DNA of 64,000 bases, taken from Siphonodentalium dalli (lineage: Eukaryota; Mollusca; Scaphopoda; Gadilida; Siphonodentaliidae). A program made the translations under genes and the position numbers. Of this stretch, positions 1 to 13,870 are shown in pieces; position 1 is the first letter of the stretch; each line of letters starts with the position of its first letter. Under the pieces are notes generated by a model. The model was not told where the DNA came from and did no database searches. It saw only the letters and a list, made by a program, of their open reading frames with translations. The stretch covers positions 118,812,723-118,876,722 of the forward strand of contig CP136063.1 in the NCBI GenBank assembly GCA_032622095.1, read 5' to 3'.

Positions 1-179
1 GCAATGGCCAAAACGACCATAGAAACTAAATCCTTGGGCTATCAGGTCTGATGCGCATCAACAAATGATTACGGAAAAACCGAGCACAATAAGTGGCTTT
101 GCACAAGGGTCACAACTTTGTGCAAGATATAACAAGAGCACGCCATCGGGGTGTGGCATAATACGCCCATTTCTGGTGT

Positions 180-706
180 AGAGTGGGGCAAGGTTTAATT
201 CATTTTTTTTGAAACCTTATAACTTAAGACGAAATAATAACAAAAATATAATCTAAGTCGAAAAATGGGCATAACTCAGTCAAAATCATGCGGACGAAAC
301 CCATATTCGAACTTGATCTGTATTTTTCGGTGGTAAACTAATATACCAAATTGGGTTCAGTTCACTTGATTCAATCTAAAGTTATCATCCGGAAACTGCA
401 AATCATGTAAAATCTAAGTCGAAAAAGGGACAAAACTCAGTCAAACTCATGCGGACGAAACCCATATTCGAACTTGATCTGTATTTTGGGGTGGTAAACT
501 AATATACCAAATTTGGTTCAGTTCACTTGATTCAATCTAAAGTTATCATCCGGAAACCGCAAATCTAAGTCGAAAAGGGGCATAACTAGTCAAAGTCATA
601 AGGAAGAAACCCATTTTCAAACTTGATCTATATTTTGGTGTGGTAAAATAACATACCAAATTTGGTTCAATTCACTCGATTCAATCTAAAGTTATCATCC
701 GGAAAC
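180..706. repeat. Tandem triplication, about 155 bp per unit
   Basis: Three copies starting near 250, 411 and 562. Each begins AATCTAAGTCGAAAA, continues with GGACGAAACCCATATTCGAA and ends AAAGTTATCATCCGGAAAC. Copies differ by small indels. No coding signal. 1-180 shows nothing recognisable. Confidence 0.85.
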
Positions 707-872
707 CAAAAGCTGACGGACGACGAACGGACCCATTTACATAATACGACTGTTTGAAAAATATATTACTCAGCACATGAGCTCTAAATAAGCAGTTGCA
801 TATCACAAAACTTGAAACCAAGCAACCTTCGAAACCTATCCATCTTCGAGCATCAAATTGTGTCACTGTGAC

Positions 873-2056
873 CAGGCCTCAGCTCACAAGGCGACTCAGG
901 CGAGATTTTTGCCTTACTGTCGCTGACTTCGCCCTATCGTCGCTCTAAGGCGAAATCGAAGTCGCCTTCAATTTTAAGTAATTTTTTTTGTTTTTTTTTT
1001 CTTAATTTTTTTTTCTAGTTTTTTTCCCAGACATGTCCGTATATAGATGAATTGTGGCGGCCATCCCAAAAAGAAACGGACGATGCAGAGACAAAGTCCC
1101 AAGTGTTTAAAATAAAATATGACCTATTATTTTGTGTTGTTATTCAGTCGCCGTTGTTCCCTTTGCGGCAATGAATGTTAATCACGAATGTTTTGACACG
1201 CTGAAAACACGATGAGATGTTAGCAACTTAGCATCTGTGTTGTTATTGACCATCGTGAGTGTCACAAATAATGTTTTAATTAACTTAAAAGACCGCTGTC
1301 CCGCATTTCAGATATAAAACAAATACGACATTATTAGAGTATGTACCAGGCGCTTCGGAAGTTCGTTTCGGTAACGCGTTGCACTTTTTGAAGAGACCGC
1401 GTCACACTTTTTGACGGAAGAGACCGCTTCCGTAAATAAATAAATGTCAAGTTTATTGCTTTAATCGGATTATACCAGTGATGTTGGCATTAATTAAGGG
1501 AGGCCATTAATTAATAAAAGCTTTAGCAATAAAACTAAAAGCTTTTGCAACTCCTTTGTTAGTTAATCCTTATTGTTTATTTTAGCGGACACCCACATTA
1601 CAGCCGTGACCAAATTAAACTTTCAAAGTTACAACTTACAATTTACATGCATCATGATTCAGACTGTACAATCTGACAATAGTCAATACTACAAACGTAT
1701 CTTCCAGGCTGCAGTCTAGGAAATAATACTTCTTCCATTTAGTTAAAAAATTAACTACTACTGTACTATTGTCTTGCTTAAATGATAGCTACACAAAACA
1801 TTTCCAAAAAATTTAAATGTAAAATAACAATTAATTAGGCTAATTTCAGATAAAGTCAAAAATTTTTAGTTTTATTTCTTATTTTATGTTTTTAAATTTT
1901 TTATTGATGTTATAAAATAAAGCGATAGTTGAAAATTGTCAATTTTCCGTAGTCTCCACTTCTCCCTGAAGTCTCCCTAAATTTCCTGAAGTCTCCCTAA
2001 ATTTCCTGGAGGGAGACTTCAAGTCTCCCTGTTCTGAACCCCTAGGCTGAGGCCTG
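873..2056. mobile_element. Non-autonomous hAT-type DNA transposon (1,184 bp)
   Basis: Ends are inverted repeats CAGGCCTCAGC (left 873-883, right 2046-2056), flanked by a perfect 8-bp target duplication ACTGTGAC (865-872 and 2057-2064). An 8-bp duplication with CAGG-type termini is the hAT signature. Inside are imperfect subterminal repeats: GGCGA-type near 900-970 and GTCTCCCT-type near 1960-2030. No transposase frame, so it would depend on an enzyme made elsewhere. Confidence 0.88.
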
Positions 2057-2312
2057 ACTGTGACTGCTGACACCAATGATAATTGGTATGCTCTGAACAC
2101 TTGGCCACAGTTACAAATCCTGACAGGTTTCCATAGTTCATTTGATACCATTTAGGGTCCTGCGAACATTAAAATATGACTGATTTGAATAATGCATGGT
2201 ATTCTAGAATCAGATTTAATAATATGGTGACCGATAGCAACTCTGGGAGAAAAAAACTATTAACTTCTATAAAAAATTTAAAATTAAGTAGCAACACTCT
2301 TTACGTAATCAG

Positions 2313-5300
2313 GCATTGCAGTAAAGCTGACATTTCATGTATACACTCAGGCATTACAGTAAAGCTGACATTTCATGTATACACTCAGGCATTACAGTAA
2401 ACCTGACATCTCATGTATACACTCAAGCATTACAGTAAACCTGACATCCCATGTATACACTCAAGCATTACAGTAAACCTGACATTTCATGTATACACTC
2501 AGGCATTACAGTAAACCTGACATTTCATGTATACACTCAAGCATTACAGTAAACCTGACATTTCATGTATACACTCAGGCATTACAGTAAACCTGACATC
2601 TCATGTATACACTCAAGCATTACAGTAAACCTGACATCCCATGTATACACTCAAGCATTACAGTAAACCTGACATTTCATGTATACACTCAGGCATTACA
2701 GTAAACCTGATATTTCATGTATACACTCAGGCATTACAGTAAACCTGACATTTCATGTATACACTCAGGCATTACAGTAAACCTGATATTTCATGTATAC
2801 ACTCAGGCATTACAGTAAACCTGACATTTCATGTATACACTCAGGCATTACAGTAAACCTGATATTTCATGTATACACTCAGGCATTACAGTAAACCTGA
2901 CATTTCATGTATACACTCAGGCATTACAGTAAACCTGACATCTCATGTATACACTCAAGCATTACAGTAAACCTGACATTTCATGTATACACTCAGGCAT
3001 TACAGTAAACCTGACATCTCATGTATACACTCAAGCATTACAGTAAACCTGACATCTCATGTATACACTCAAGCATTACAGTAAACCTGACATATCATGT
3101 ATACACGCAAGCATTACAGTAAACCTGACATCCCATGTATACACTCAAGCATTACAGTAAACCTGACATTTCATGTATACACTCAGGCATTACAGTAAAC
3201 CTGACATTTCATGTATACACGCAAGCATTACAGTAAACCTGATATTTCATGTATACACTCAAGCATTACAGTAAACCTGACATCCCATGTATACACTCAG
3301 GCATTACAGTAAACCTGATATTTCATGTATACACTCAGGCATTACAGTAAACCTGACATTTCATGTATACACTCAGGCATTACAGTAAACCTGACATTTC
3401 ATGTATACACTCAAGCATTACAGTAAACCTGACATTTCATGTATACACTCAGGCATTACAGTAAACCTGACATCTCATGTATACACTCAAGCATTACAGT
3501 AAACCTGACATCCCATGTATACACTCAAGCATTACAGTAAACCTGACATTTCATGTATACACTCAGGCATTACAGTAAACCTGATATTTCATGTATACAC
3601 TCAGGCATTACAGTAAACCTGACATCTCATGTATATACTCAGGCATTACAGTAAACCTGACATTTCATGTATACACTCACGCATTACAGTAAACCTGACA
3701 ACTCATGTATACCCTCAGGCATTACAGTAAACCTGACATCTCATGTATATACTCAGGCATTACAGTAAACCTGACATCCCATGTATACACTCAAGCATTA
3801 CAGTAAACCTGACATTTCATGTATACACTCAGGCATTACAGTAAACCTGATATTTCATGTATACACTCAGGCATTACAGTAAACCTGACATCTCATGTAT
3901 ACACTCAGGCATTACAGTAAACCTGACATCTCATGTATATACTCAGGCATTACAGTAAACCTGACATTTCATGTATACACTCAGGCATTACAGTAAACCT
4001 GACATCTCATGTATACACTCAATCATTACAGTAAACCTGACATCCCATGTATACACTCAAGCATTACAGTAAACCTGACATTTCATGTATACACTCAGGC
4101 ATTACAGTAAACCTGATATTTCATGTATACACTCGGGCATTACAGTAAACCTGACATCTCATGTATATACTCAGGCATTACAGTAAACCTGACATTTCAT
4201 GTATACACTCAGGCATTACAGTAAACCTGACATCTCATGTATACACTCAGGCATTACAGTAAACCTGACATCTCATGTATATACTCAGGCATTACAGTAA
4301 ACCTGACATTTCATGTATACACTCAGGCATTACAGTAAACCTGACATCTCATGTATACACTCAAGCATTACAGTAAACCTGACATCCCATGTATACACTC
4401 AAGCATTACAGTAAACCTGACATTTCATGTATACACTCAGGCATTACAGTAAACCTGATATTTCATGTATACACTCAGGCATTACAGTAAACCTGACATT
4501 TCATGTATACACTCAGGCATTACAGTAAACCTGACATTTCATGTATACACTCAGGCATTACAGTAAACCTGACATCCCATGTATACACTCAATCATTACA
4601 GTAAACCTGACATTTCATGTATACACTCAATCATTACAGTAAACCTGACATTTCATGTATACACTCAGGCATTACAGTAAACCTGACATCCCATGTATAC
4701 ACTCAGGCATTACAGTAAACCTGACATTTCATGTATACACTCAGGCATTACAGTAAACCTGACATTTCATGTATACACTCAAGCATTACAGTAAACCTGA
4801 CATCCCATGTATACACTCAGGCATTACAGTAAACCTGACATCCCATGTATACACTCAGGCATTACAGTAAACCTGACATTTCATGTATACACTCAGGCAT
4901 TACAGTAAACCTGACATCCCATGTATACACTCAGGCATTACAGTAAACCTGACATCCCATGTATACACTCAGGCATTACAGTAAACCTGACATCCCATGT
5001 ATACACTCAGGCATTACAGTAAACCTGACATCCCATGTATACACTCAGGCATTACAGTAAACCTGACATCCCATGTATACACTCAGGCATTACAGTAAAC
5101 CTGACATCCCATGTATACACTCAGGCATTACAGTAAACCTGACATTTCATGTATACACTCAGGCATTACAGTAAACCTGACATCCCATGTATACACTCAG
5201 GCATTACAGTAAACCTGACATTTCATGTATACACTCAGGCATTACAGTAAACCTGACATTTCATGTATACACTCAAGCATTACAGTAAACCTGACATCCC

Positions 5301-6145
5301 ATGTATACACTCAGGCATTACAGTAAACCTGACATCCCATGTATACACTCAGGCATTACAGTAAACCTGACATCCCATGTATACACTCAGGCATTACAGT
5401 AAACCTGACATCCCATGTATACACTCAGGCATTACAGTAAACCTGACATTTCATGTATACACTCAAGCATTACAGTAAACCTGACATCCCATGTATACAC
5501 TCAGGCATTACAGTAAACCTGACATTTCATGTATACACTCAGGCATTACAGTAAACCTGACATTTCATGTATACACTCAAGCATTACAGTAAACCTGACA
5601 TCCCATGTATACACTCAGGCATTACAGTAAACCTGATATTTCATGTATACACTCAGGCATTACAGTAAACCTGACATTTCATGTATACACTCAGGCATTA
5701 CAGTAAACCTGATATTTGATGTATACACTCAAGCATTACAGTAAACCTGATATTTCATGTATATACTCAGGCATTACAGTAAACCTGACATCCCATGTAT
5801 ACACTCAAGCATTACAGTAAACCTGACATTTCATGTATACACTCAGGCATTACAGTAAACCTGACATCTCATGTATACACTCAAGCATTACAGTAAACCT
5901 GACATCCCGTGTATACACTCAGGCATTACAGTAAACCTGACATTTCATGTATACACTCAGGCATTACAGTAAACCTGATATTTGATGTATACACTCAGGC
6001 ATTACAGTAAACCTGACATCTCATGTATATACTCAGGCATTACAGTAAACCTGACATTTCATGTATACACTCAGGCATTACAGTAAACCTGACATCTCAT
6101 GTATATACTCAGACATTAAAGTAAACCTGACTTTTCATGTATACA
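2313..6145. repeat. 38-bp satellite, about 101 head-to-tail units
   Basis: Unit begins GCATTACAGTAAACCTGACA and ends ATGTATACACTCAG. First unit starts at 2313 and the last (partial) at 6113, exactly 100 periods later, so there is no net indel over 3.8 kb. Variation is confined to few positions: CATTTC / CATCTC / CATCCC / TATTTC, and CAGGC / CAAGC at the unit junction. No coding content. Confidence 0.97.
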
Positions 6146-6420
6146 GACTTATGAACTCTCCAATCTATTATATTGTATCTGCAAAATTTAACCTGTTCAT
6201 CTTAATGTCTGGCTGAAGAAGACCTTGAGGCAAAAAATTACCAACAAAAGATTGTTATTATATTACCATATATTTAGTCCAATAAATAAACTGTCAGAAC
6301 CATTTTATGTATAGAAATCAGAAGTTTATAAATTTTGTAGCTTAAAATGTTGCAGTTGCAACAAAAATATTTGGAGGACAGAAGGCATCTACACCCGAAC
6401 GAGAATATTCTTCATGTGTA

Positions 6421-6632
6421 CAGTAATGGCCTAAGTAATTGACTCTTTAACTACAGCAGAATTATGGGTAACTTTTCAGGATTTAGTCGGAAATATGGCT
6501 TGTTGCCATTCATCGGAATGCTCTCGGGAGAGCTTTCCGATGAATGGCAACAAGTCATATTTCCGACTAAATCCTGAAAAGTTTCCCATAATTCTGCTGT
6601 AGTTAAAGAGTTGATTACTTAGGGCATTACTG
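6421..6632. mobile_element. Palindromic MITE with TA target duplication
   Basis: Arms of about 98 bases pair almost perfectly around a centre near 6527. Termini CAGTAATG... / ...CATTACTG sit between TA at 6419-6420 and 6633-6634. CAGT termini and TA duplication fit the Tc1/mariner superfamily. No coding capacity. Confidence 0.85.
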
Positions 6633-6634
6633 TA

Positions 6635-8350
6635 TATATTCTCTTTGGCACATTGAATGTGAACCTAAGACATATCTGATTAACTCTGGGTCTCAGTAAT
6701 GTGTTAAGTTTCCTCAATTGTGTTTTAGGTGTAGTTAAGTCAAAATGTGATTTAGAAGTACTTTCGGAGGTTGATCAGCCGATCTGAAAAAACACCAAGA
6801 CAATATTCTCTCTTAGTATGGGGACGCTTAAATCTCTAGGATGTTATGCACCTCTTAGAGAACTTGCCTCTCAAATGGCCAACATCGCCAAAATATAAAT
6901 CAAAGATATCAGGTGCCAATGAACCAAATACTGAGGCTAAATTGAATGTAATTTTGAATAACGAATATTTGCAGCTCCTTCCTTTCTCTGACCTGATTAT
7001 GCTTCATATTCCCATTCTTCTTTCTTCATCAATATCATTCGACAGACTATTAGTTTGTATTTAGGTATTGGAATTAGCTTCTGAATATATGGTTTTGGTT
7101 AGGCAACACATAGTCAAGTACCAGTTTATCACGCCAGCGTCCATTGTGCTGAAAACCTGTGTATGTGAACTAATTATTTCCATTTAATATGTTGGTAAAA
7201 TAATTAAAATGGCAGAAAATAATTCCAGCAAAATTTTTGTATAAATATGCGTGAAAGTGAGATAAAACGGACCTGTTTCCCAGTTCTGATTCCTGATTCA
7301 TTATTGCAATTGGTAACTATGTTCAAACATTTGTTAAAAACTTGGAAGGATGGCGGCTACAATCTCAGTCCAGAATGTGTCGGAGATACTTGATTGGGTG
7401 ATTTTGGACAAAGTAATATATCAATAAACTATTTACGGACATTTGTTTGGGAACTATTGACCATTACATGGGCAACTGAGATATATCTATAGCTAGCCGA
7501 TGCAGATGTGGAATGTTTCATTGGTGTGTGCCCCAGAACTTATAAAGAAGATATAAAATCACACAGGTGCACTTTTTTTCCCATTATTTTGCTTAAGGAA
7601 TGGGAATGACTATGCATGGCCTTATTTTTGTATTTTAGTGTAGCTGTTGACCAAAAAGTAATAATAATTTGGGATGGTTTGATTTTGCTGATCTTTAAAT
7701 TATGTTTGCTTCAATGAGATGACCTGCTGATTGATATATGTTATTTGAATAAATTATTGATAGCATCAGATCATTGCCTTGCAATTGCTTAATTCCAACT
7801 GGGAACTATGATTTTATATGGGCATAGCACTATTTCCATGCATGAAGAATCATGTCAAAGTTGCCCTATCTAAATATATCCCTAACTTTCCCCTTGTCAA
7901 TTTTCCGCTCGATATTTGAATGAAACATGAAAATTCAATGCAACTAACATAAGTTTTGAAACACAGGTATCATGATGACCACACAATAGCATCCAATAAT
8001 GTATGGATTTTCATAGGCATAAAAGCATAACTTTGAAATTCTCTTCCATTTTCATTGTTAATGGGTAGGGAAACCAAAAATGCTCATCATAATAATTGTT
8101 CCATTTATTATGTGTATTCTACAGTAATTAGTTACAATGCGAGGAACAGTTATTTCCCAGGAACCAACATGCTAACAGACTGGTACTCAGTTTACGGGCG
8201 AGTCCCCCGCAACAAATTTGCCTGATAATACAAGTGCAGAAGGATTCACATTCATTTGTGGGAAATCTCCAAATAATATTCAACGAACCATTTGTTGAAA
8301 TTATTATCTGAACATTTCCTAAGGGAAATTCTCGGCTGTTTCCATCTTTG
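6635..8350. other. No feature recognised
   Basis: AT-rich sequence with only short open frames of no recognisable family; no clear repeat or RNA gene seen. Confidence 0.5.
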
Positions 8351-8640
8351 CACATAAAAGTGATACACTCTTTATTTTACCATATGATGAAAAGCTAATG
8401 ACGGGAACTTATTTAACCCTTTCTTTTCTAAATGAATTCTCACATTCAGTTATACAAGTATACATCGAACTGATGTATAATAAATTTGGAGGGATGTTCA
8501 GAAAATATAAGCAGATGAAGATGAGCAGATAATGCAACTGCATAAGGATTCCTATTAACTGGTGGGAAATGTTCAGATTTTGTTTGTTGAACTTATTATC
8601 TGAATATTTCCTAATAGTAGAGCGGCTTATGTAGAAAATT
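8210..8640. repeat. Dispersed repeat family D, copy 1 (two sub-units)
   Basis: Two related stretches, near 8235-8330 and 8530-8625, share GGTGGGAAAT / TTGTGGGAAAT, GTTGAA-TTATTATCTGAA and ATTTCCTAA. 8410-8530 (CATTCAGTTATACAAGTATA) matches 55090-55180. Related sequence also at 38340-38445. No terminal repeats resolved. Confidence 0.65.
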
Positions 8641-8649
8641 GTGACTTGA

Positions 8650-9860
8650 CCCCTCTCTGGCATAGAAAAAGTTGGGACCAATTTATTTATTATCAGTATC
8701 ACATTAGGTACATTTGAAAATGGCATTGTACAACAAATCCTCGACATGGCAACATTTTGAGGGACATGTTTTGCCGAAAACTGGTTGAAAATACATTGGC
8801 ATGAAATTTCAAAATAATCACAAACTAAATTTTGCTGACATTGTCCTTTTTAATTATAATTTGTCAATTCAAACATAATTTGACAAAATAAATTATATTG
8901 GGTGCTGCATTGAAAACCAGCCAAGTATTTTTTGTAAAATTTTTATTAACTTTGTGAAAAATTTACTCTGTTTACCCATTCAACAGCAATTTATTTTACT
9001 GATGTTGAGCAAGGCCACCATTCAGTTAAAGAAAACATTTCCTGAAGAGCTGCACTTTATTTTGATGTATGACAGTACAGTGCTTTGTTTGTTTATCAAT
9101 TGTCCTGGCAATGAGACTATAACTTACCCTACCCCCCCCCCCCCCCAACACCAACTCTTTTCATAAGAAGCTAGAATGCCCATTGTTGAGCATGATTGAT
9201 TTACCGCCTATAGTGTATATACTAGTTTAAACTGAAACAAATGCTTTGCTACAATATTTGTTATATGCATGTCAAAAAATTTCTTAAATTAATTTAACAT
9301 GGAAACATTAGAAAACAGATATTTAATCGAAAAACACCCTGAAAACATCCTTTTTTTTAATTTTCCATATATTAATGCAGTATAAAAAATAATTAAGCTG
9401 CAGTATGTTCAATCCATGTCTAACTAGTCATTATATATCGACCAAATGACATTCGTACAAACATTTTCTATTGGCAGCTGAAAATGTATGTAAGTGAATT
9501 GTGAGTACTACTGGTGATATTGTGGGGTTAAATAAGCCAGGCCATATTGGGGAAAATTGCACATCACTCTCTTACAGTGTATATATATATTGCTGAAAAT
9601 AGCATGCACACAACATGCAGAAATTTTTTTGTTTATATTGTCAGGCAGTCCATTTTATGCTGATTCACTGAGCAATGAACATGAGCTGCGACGGTAATAT
9701 CTGTTTCTTTTGGATAACCATGATTAAATCAAATACGGCAACCAGAATCAAGTTTAGTTAACTTGTGTTAACTGTCATGGGTTTATGATCTCAGTTGCTC
9801 AGCCATAAGCTGAAGTTATCATTTTTGCTGATGGGTGAACTTCTGCGTAGATGGTTAAAG
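8650..9860. other. No gene recognised; C homopolymer
   Basis: AT-rich non-coding sequence with a run of about 14 C at 9132-9146; otherwise nothing recognised. Confidence 0.5.
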
Positions 9861-9866
9861 ATACGG

Positions 9867-10400
9867 GAACCGCACTAACTTTGAGCAATGATTTCACTCA
9901 TAAATATCATTTATAATTTATTCCCGACCAAGTCATGTATCGTCTTGTTGGCAAAAGACAGTACCTTCGCGAATATGTAAAAACATCAGCTGATTTGTAC
10001 CAACCAGCTCCGATAAATGAAGCCAAATGTCATAGTTTTTCGGCAGCAAATTTTATTTACACATATAAGATATATATAAACCGCACTAATTTTGAGCTAT
10101 GATTTCACTCATAAATATTATTTTGTCCTCATCATATCATGTATCAATCTGTTGGCAAAAGACAGACCTTCGCGAATATGTAAAAAGATCAGCTGATTTG
10201 TACAAAGCCGCTCTGACAAATAAAGTCGAATGTCATAGTTTTTCGGCAGCAAATTGCATTTATATATAAGACCGACCGCCGACTCGAACAGCGGTAGTCA
10301 GCCGCACTAACTTTGAGCAATGATTTCACTCATAAATATAATTTTGTCCCCATCATGTCGCGTATCGGCTTGTTGGCAAAAGACATATCTACAATAATAT
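9867..10400. repeat. Tandem repeat of about 215 bp, 2.4 copies
   Basis: Units start near 9868, 10080 and 10302 with CCGCACTAACTTTGAGCAAT and share TGTTGGCAAAAGACA, CTTCGCGAATATGTAAAAA and TCATAGTTTTTCGGCAGCAA. The third unit is cut after GGCAAAAGACAT. Confidence 0.85.
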
Positions 10401-12690
10401 ACTGAAATTGTCGCCCCATTGTACAAGATCGTTCCAGAAATTGAGTCCAAAAGTTGACAATTAGTCGACTGCAGTATTAATGTGTAATACTGCAATTATG
10501 AGTTTCCAGGCGCAGTATTGATATGGATTTTGTTTTAGTGTTAATCTTCCTTTCTTACTTATTTAACACAAAATTCAGGTTCAAATTTTGATATAAAGTC
10601 TGCCGATCTTTCTCAGATTTAAATAAAAGTTAAATACTAGAGTAGCTCATTGTGGTTTTGTATGCAATTGTATGTCCAGAGCTAAACTCTTCATGAATCC
10701 ACTAATTGAAGGTCCAGGAACAATATTTGGTTGGTAACACATTTCCCATTGAGGGTGAAATGGCCACGCCCTTTTTGCGCGAAGTACTACCATCCGACGT
10801 GACTATATCTCCAGAACCGTTGGACATAGGAGGTTGTCTGACCACTCAAAATGTGCGGAATGGCCACATTATGGGGGGGGGGGGGTCAGTAATACATTTT
10901 CATATCCAAAAGTCAATGGTTTTTAAGATAATTGCCAAAAACCCCAAAAAATCCATTTTTAAGGGCCTGAACCCCAATTTTGGGGTTCAGCACTTTTATC
11001 TCAAAGTTGAGCCCCCATTTAGAATTTTATTGACCTATATCCATCGGTGCCACATATAGGTATCATTTCTGATATTTTCTGTACCATTATCGGATGGGAT
11101 TGACCTTCAAGGAGCTCTTGACCCTGAAAATCCAAAATGGCCGACTTAAAATTTGCAAAATTTAGCAAAGTCAAAAATAATTAAAATTGTGCTACCTATA
11201 GAATTATTTTCATCTTTAAGGGATGAGCATCTTTGTGGTCCCACTCATGAGTGCTTAACAAGGTTTTTGGATGGAATATATTGGTCGTAGAATGAAAAAC
11301 AGACATTTTCCAATAACAAAGATGTTGAGGAAATCATCAATTATAGGGTATTTGATCAGTAACCTAAAACTCCTGAAAAAAGGTTACCTGGTGATATAAT
11401 TTGAATGTAGTTCATCCTTTGTTATCTAGATTTCATGGCCTTTGATGTGAGATGGCTGCCAAAATGGTTATAAATGGAATGACATATATCACATTATCAA
11501 TATACTATGATGAGTTCAATGTGTTATTTTCTTTAAACTTATGGGAGAACAGGATGTTTATATGGTATTCTAATGTTGAATTGAATTATACTCAGCCCAC
11601 AAGTAGGTTTAGTAAATGTTGAGTTACTACAATTCGATCAATCAGTATGATTCGGTAGTTGAGCAGGTTGTGTCTTTATCAGTCCCACAGCAATTTTGAT
11701 TGGCTGCACCACCTTTTTGTATAAAGGTTCTACAATTTCCCTAACACGTACATTATTTTAGAACAAATAATGGCTAGCCTGGCATGATTGCCTATATTTA
11801 TATCCTGATATATGTATATGTACACGTAGATGTATATTTGCCCTAAATTGTTTCTGGTTCAAATTTGGGAGTTTGTAAGAAAACAAGTCATAAGAAAGAT
11901 GCAGTTGCAGTAATATTAAAAGATATTGTCCTGTTCAAAACTAACAAATGCATGTCTATTGGTTATTGGTGTGATATCCAGTAATAAAGACTGAAAATAA
12001 TCCTTCAGATTATTTTATAAGGGCTTTAGTCCAATTATAATAAATCCACATATTAAAAATATAGGGCTTCCATACATACAGAATATTTTCCAACTTGACG
12101 ATCGTTCCTTGTGTTCAACTGAGCGAGTTCATGTGAGGTTCATGGAAACGTATTTGGCAAGCTTGATTCTCAAGTGTCTAGCTTTATGGGCTTGAAATTC
12201 CAAATGCAATCCTGTTGCATTGTGAGTTCAGAGTGAGTTAGAAGAAAAATACAAGCATCAGTTGATATGCAGATATAAATACATACAAATCTACTTTCTG
12301 CAGATAGCCATGCTATGCAATACTCCCTCATGTTTCAACTTATTAAGGAAAAATGATCACATTACCAATGACTATTTAATGCTGTTAAATTTTATAAAGT
12401 ACAGCCCATTTGAAACTGGTTTGCTGACCCAGAAAAACTTTATCTTATGATACCAGACTGGCCATGAGAAAAAAACACATAAAAGACATGGAAGTCAGTG
12501 ACTAATCACAAATAGCCATCCACCATATTTTGTCAGATGTTTTTGTAGATTTGTGGATGTTGTAATGCAATATAGATCTCCATTATAGTTGCACAATTTG
12601 ATTATTCATTTCGTCCCTTTAAATTGACTTTTATTTTTTTTATGTATGTATATGTGCCACTCCAAAAATGTCAGTAAAAGTACTGTAAAC
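10400..12690. other. No gene recognised
   Basis: Non-coding by eye. A G run of 13 at 10874-10886 and one 117-codon frame (10706-11059) without family resemblance. Nothing else supported. Confidence 0.5.
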
Positions 12691-12699
12691 CGTTTGGTT

Positions 12700-13080
12700 T
12701 GATGTTATAGGCACAGGCGATATATTTCTCCGTCAGGTATCTTGCCCACTGAACTATATGGTATATCCCCAATATTAACAAGGAAGGGTTAACAAACCCG
12801 CGTTGAAAACGGAACGAAAATTCTGTGGTACATTTTATCCTGTTTCCTGACCGGTAACCTCTGATGACGTCATCTCCCAATGTCCATTTAAACTCGACGC
12901 CAAATCGTTATTCTCACTTTTTCCCCATTAGGACATTCCTCGTGAGCGGGGTGGGCGCGAAGCCCTGGGAGGGAGCTCAGAGTTCAGTGGGCAAGATACT
13001 TCTAGGAGATATATATTTTACTTATTTAGAAAAATATTGTATCTCCGTCAAAGGTATCTTGCCCACTGAACTATATGGTA
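12700..13080. repeat. Triplicated motif, one copy inverted
   Basis: GTATCTTGCCCACTGAACTA occurs at about 12737 and 13050 on the + strand and inverted at about 12979. The last two form a hairpin (12978-13074) with TCTCCGTCAAAGG / TTCTAGGAGA flanks. Confidence 0.75.
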
Positions 13081-13870
13081 TAATATAGAATTTTCTGGCA
13101 GCAATTTGGTCTATAAACACCGTAGTGTGACACATTTAAGATAGACCAATACAATAAACACCTCTCAATCCAAAGATAGTTACATATTACTAGAAAAAAT
13201 GGTCCAAACCTGAAAAGTAAATTTTTGCCGATATTTATGTCAAGTTTTTGAGAGAAAATTCCAATATTTTTGGTGATGTCAGTGGTGGCAACAGTAACAA
13301 TTAACCATGGTGCAGAAGACATGTTAGTATTCAATGTATAGAAGGCATAATAGCCAATTTTGTACATCAACCACAACTTGTAAGCGATTGCAGGACACCC
13401 TAGGGCAATATTTACCATTTTCCATATTTTGGCGGCAATTTTGGCAGCCATTTTGAGCCAAAGTAAGAATTTTGGTTCCAGTGAGTTGGAATATTCATAG
13501 GTAATGGTATGCCTCACTTAATTGCAACCTTCTGTTCATTTCTTGTTGAAATATGACTAGAATCCCAGTTGTGATTTTTTTGTGAAATTTTATACCGCGT
13601 TCTGTAAAATCGAATTTTTGAGGGATCACAAGCGGATAGGACCACAATAATTGCATATTTAATTGCTCCAATGATCAGTTAATATACAAAATACAAAACA
13701 AAGTCATATTACTCAACCAGTTCCAAAGAGCATGAACTGATCTAGAAGATATTTGTGAAAAAATGTCATATTTTCAACTTCCGGCGGCCATTTTGGTGGC
13801 CATCTTGGATGGTGAGTTTCAATTTTGGCCCAAAATAGTGTCATTATGTCTTAGCTTCATGAAAATATAT
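13071..13870 (-). repeat. Dispersed repeat family B, copy 1
   Basis: Matches 21760-22250 in the same orientation and 32110-32730 in the opposite one. Shared words include TTGTAAGCGATTGCA, ATTTACCATTTTCCATATTT, CAGCCATTTTGAGCCAAAG and TTCTTGTTGAAATAT. Minus-strand translation of copies 1 and 2 gives similar peptides (WLKMA-K-AAKIWKMVNIA). This could mean an old coding element or simply shared descent. Confidence 0.75.

Noticed and set aside
2313-6145. CRISPR-like regular array
   Set aside because: The whole 38-bp unit is repeated without unique spacers, and the genome is eukaryotic; it is a satellite.
10706-11059. 117-codon plus-strand frame
   Set aside because: No family resemblance; it contains a G homopolymer run and lacks coding character.
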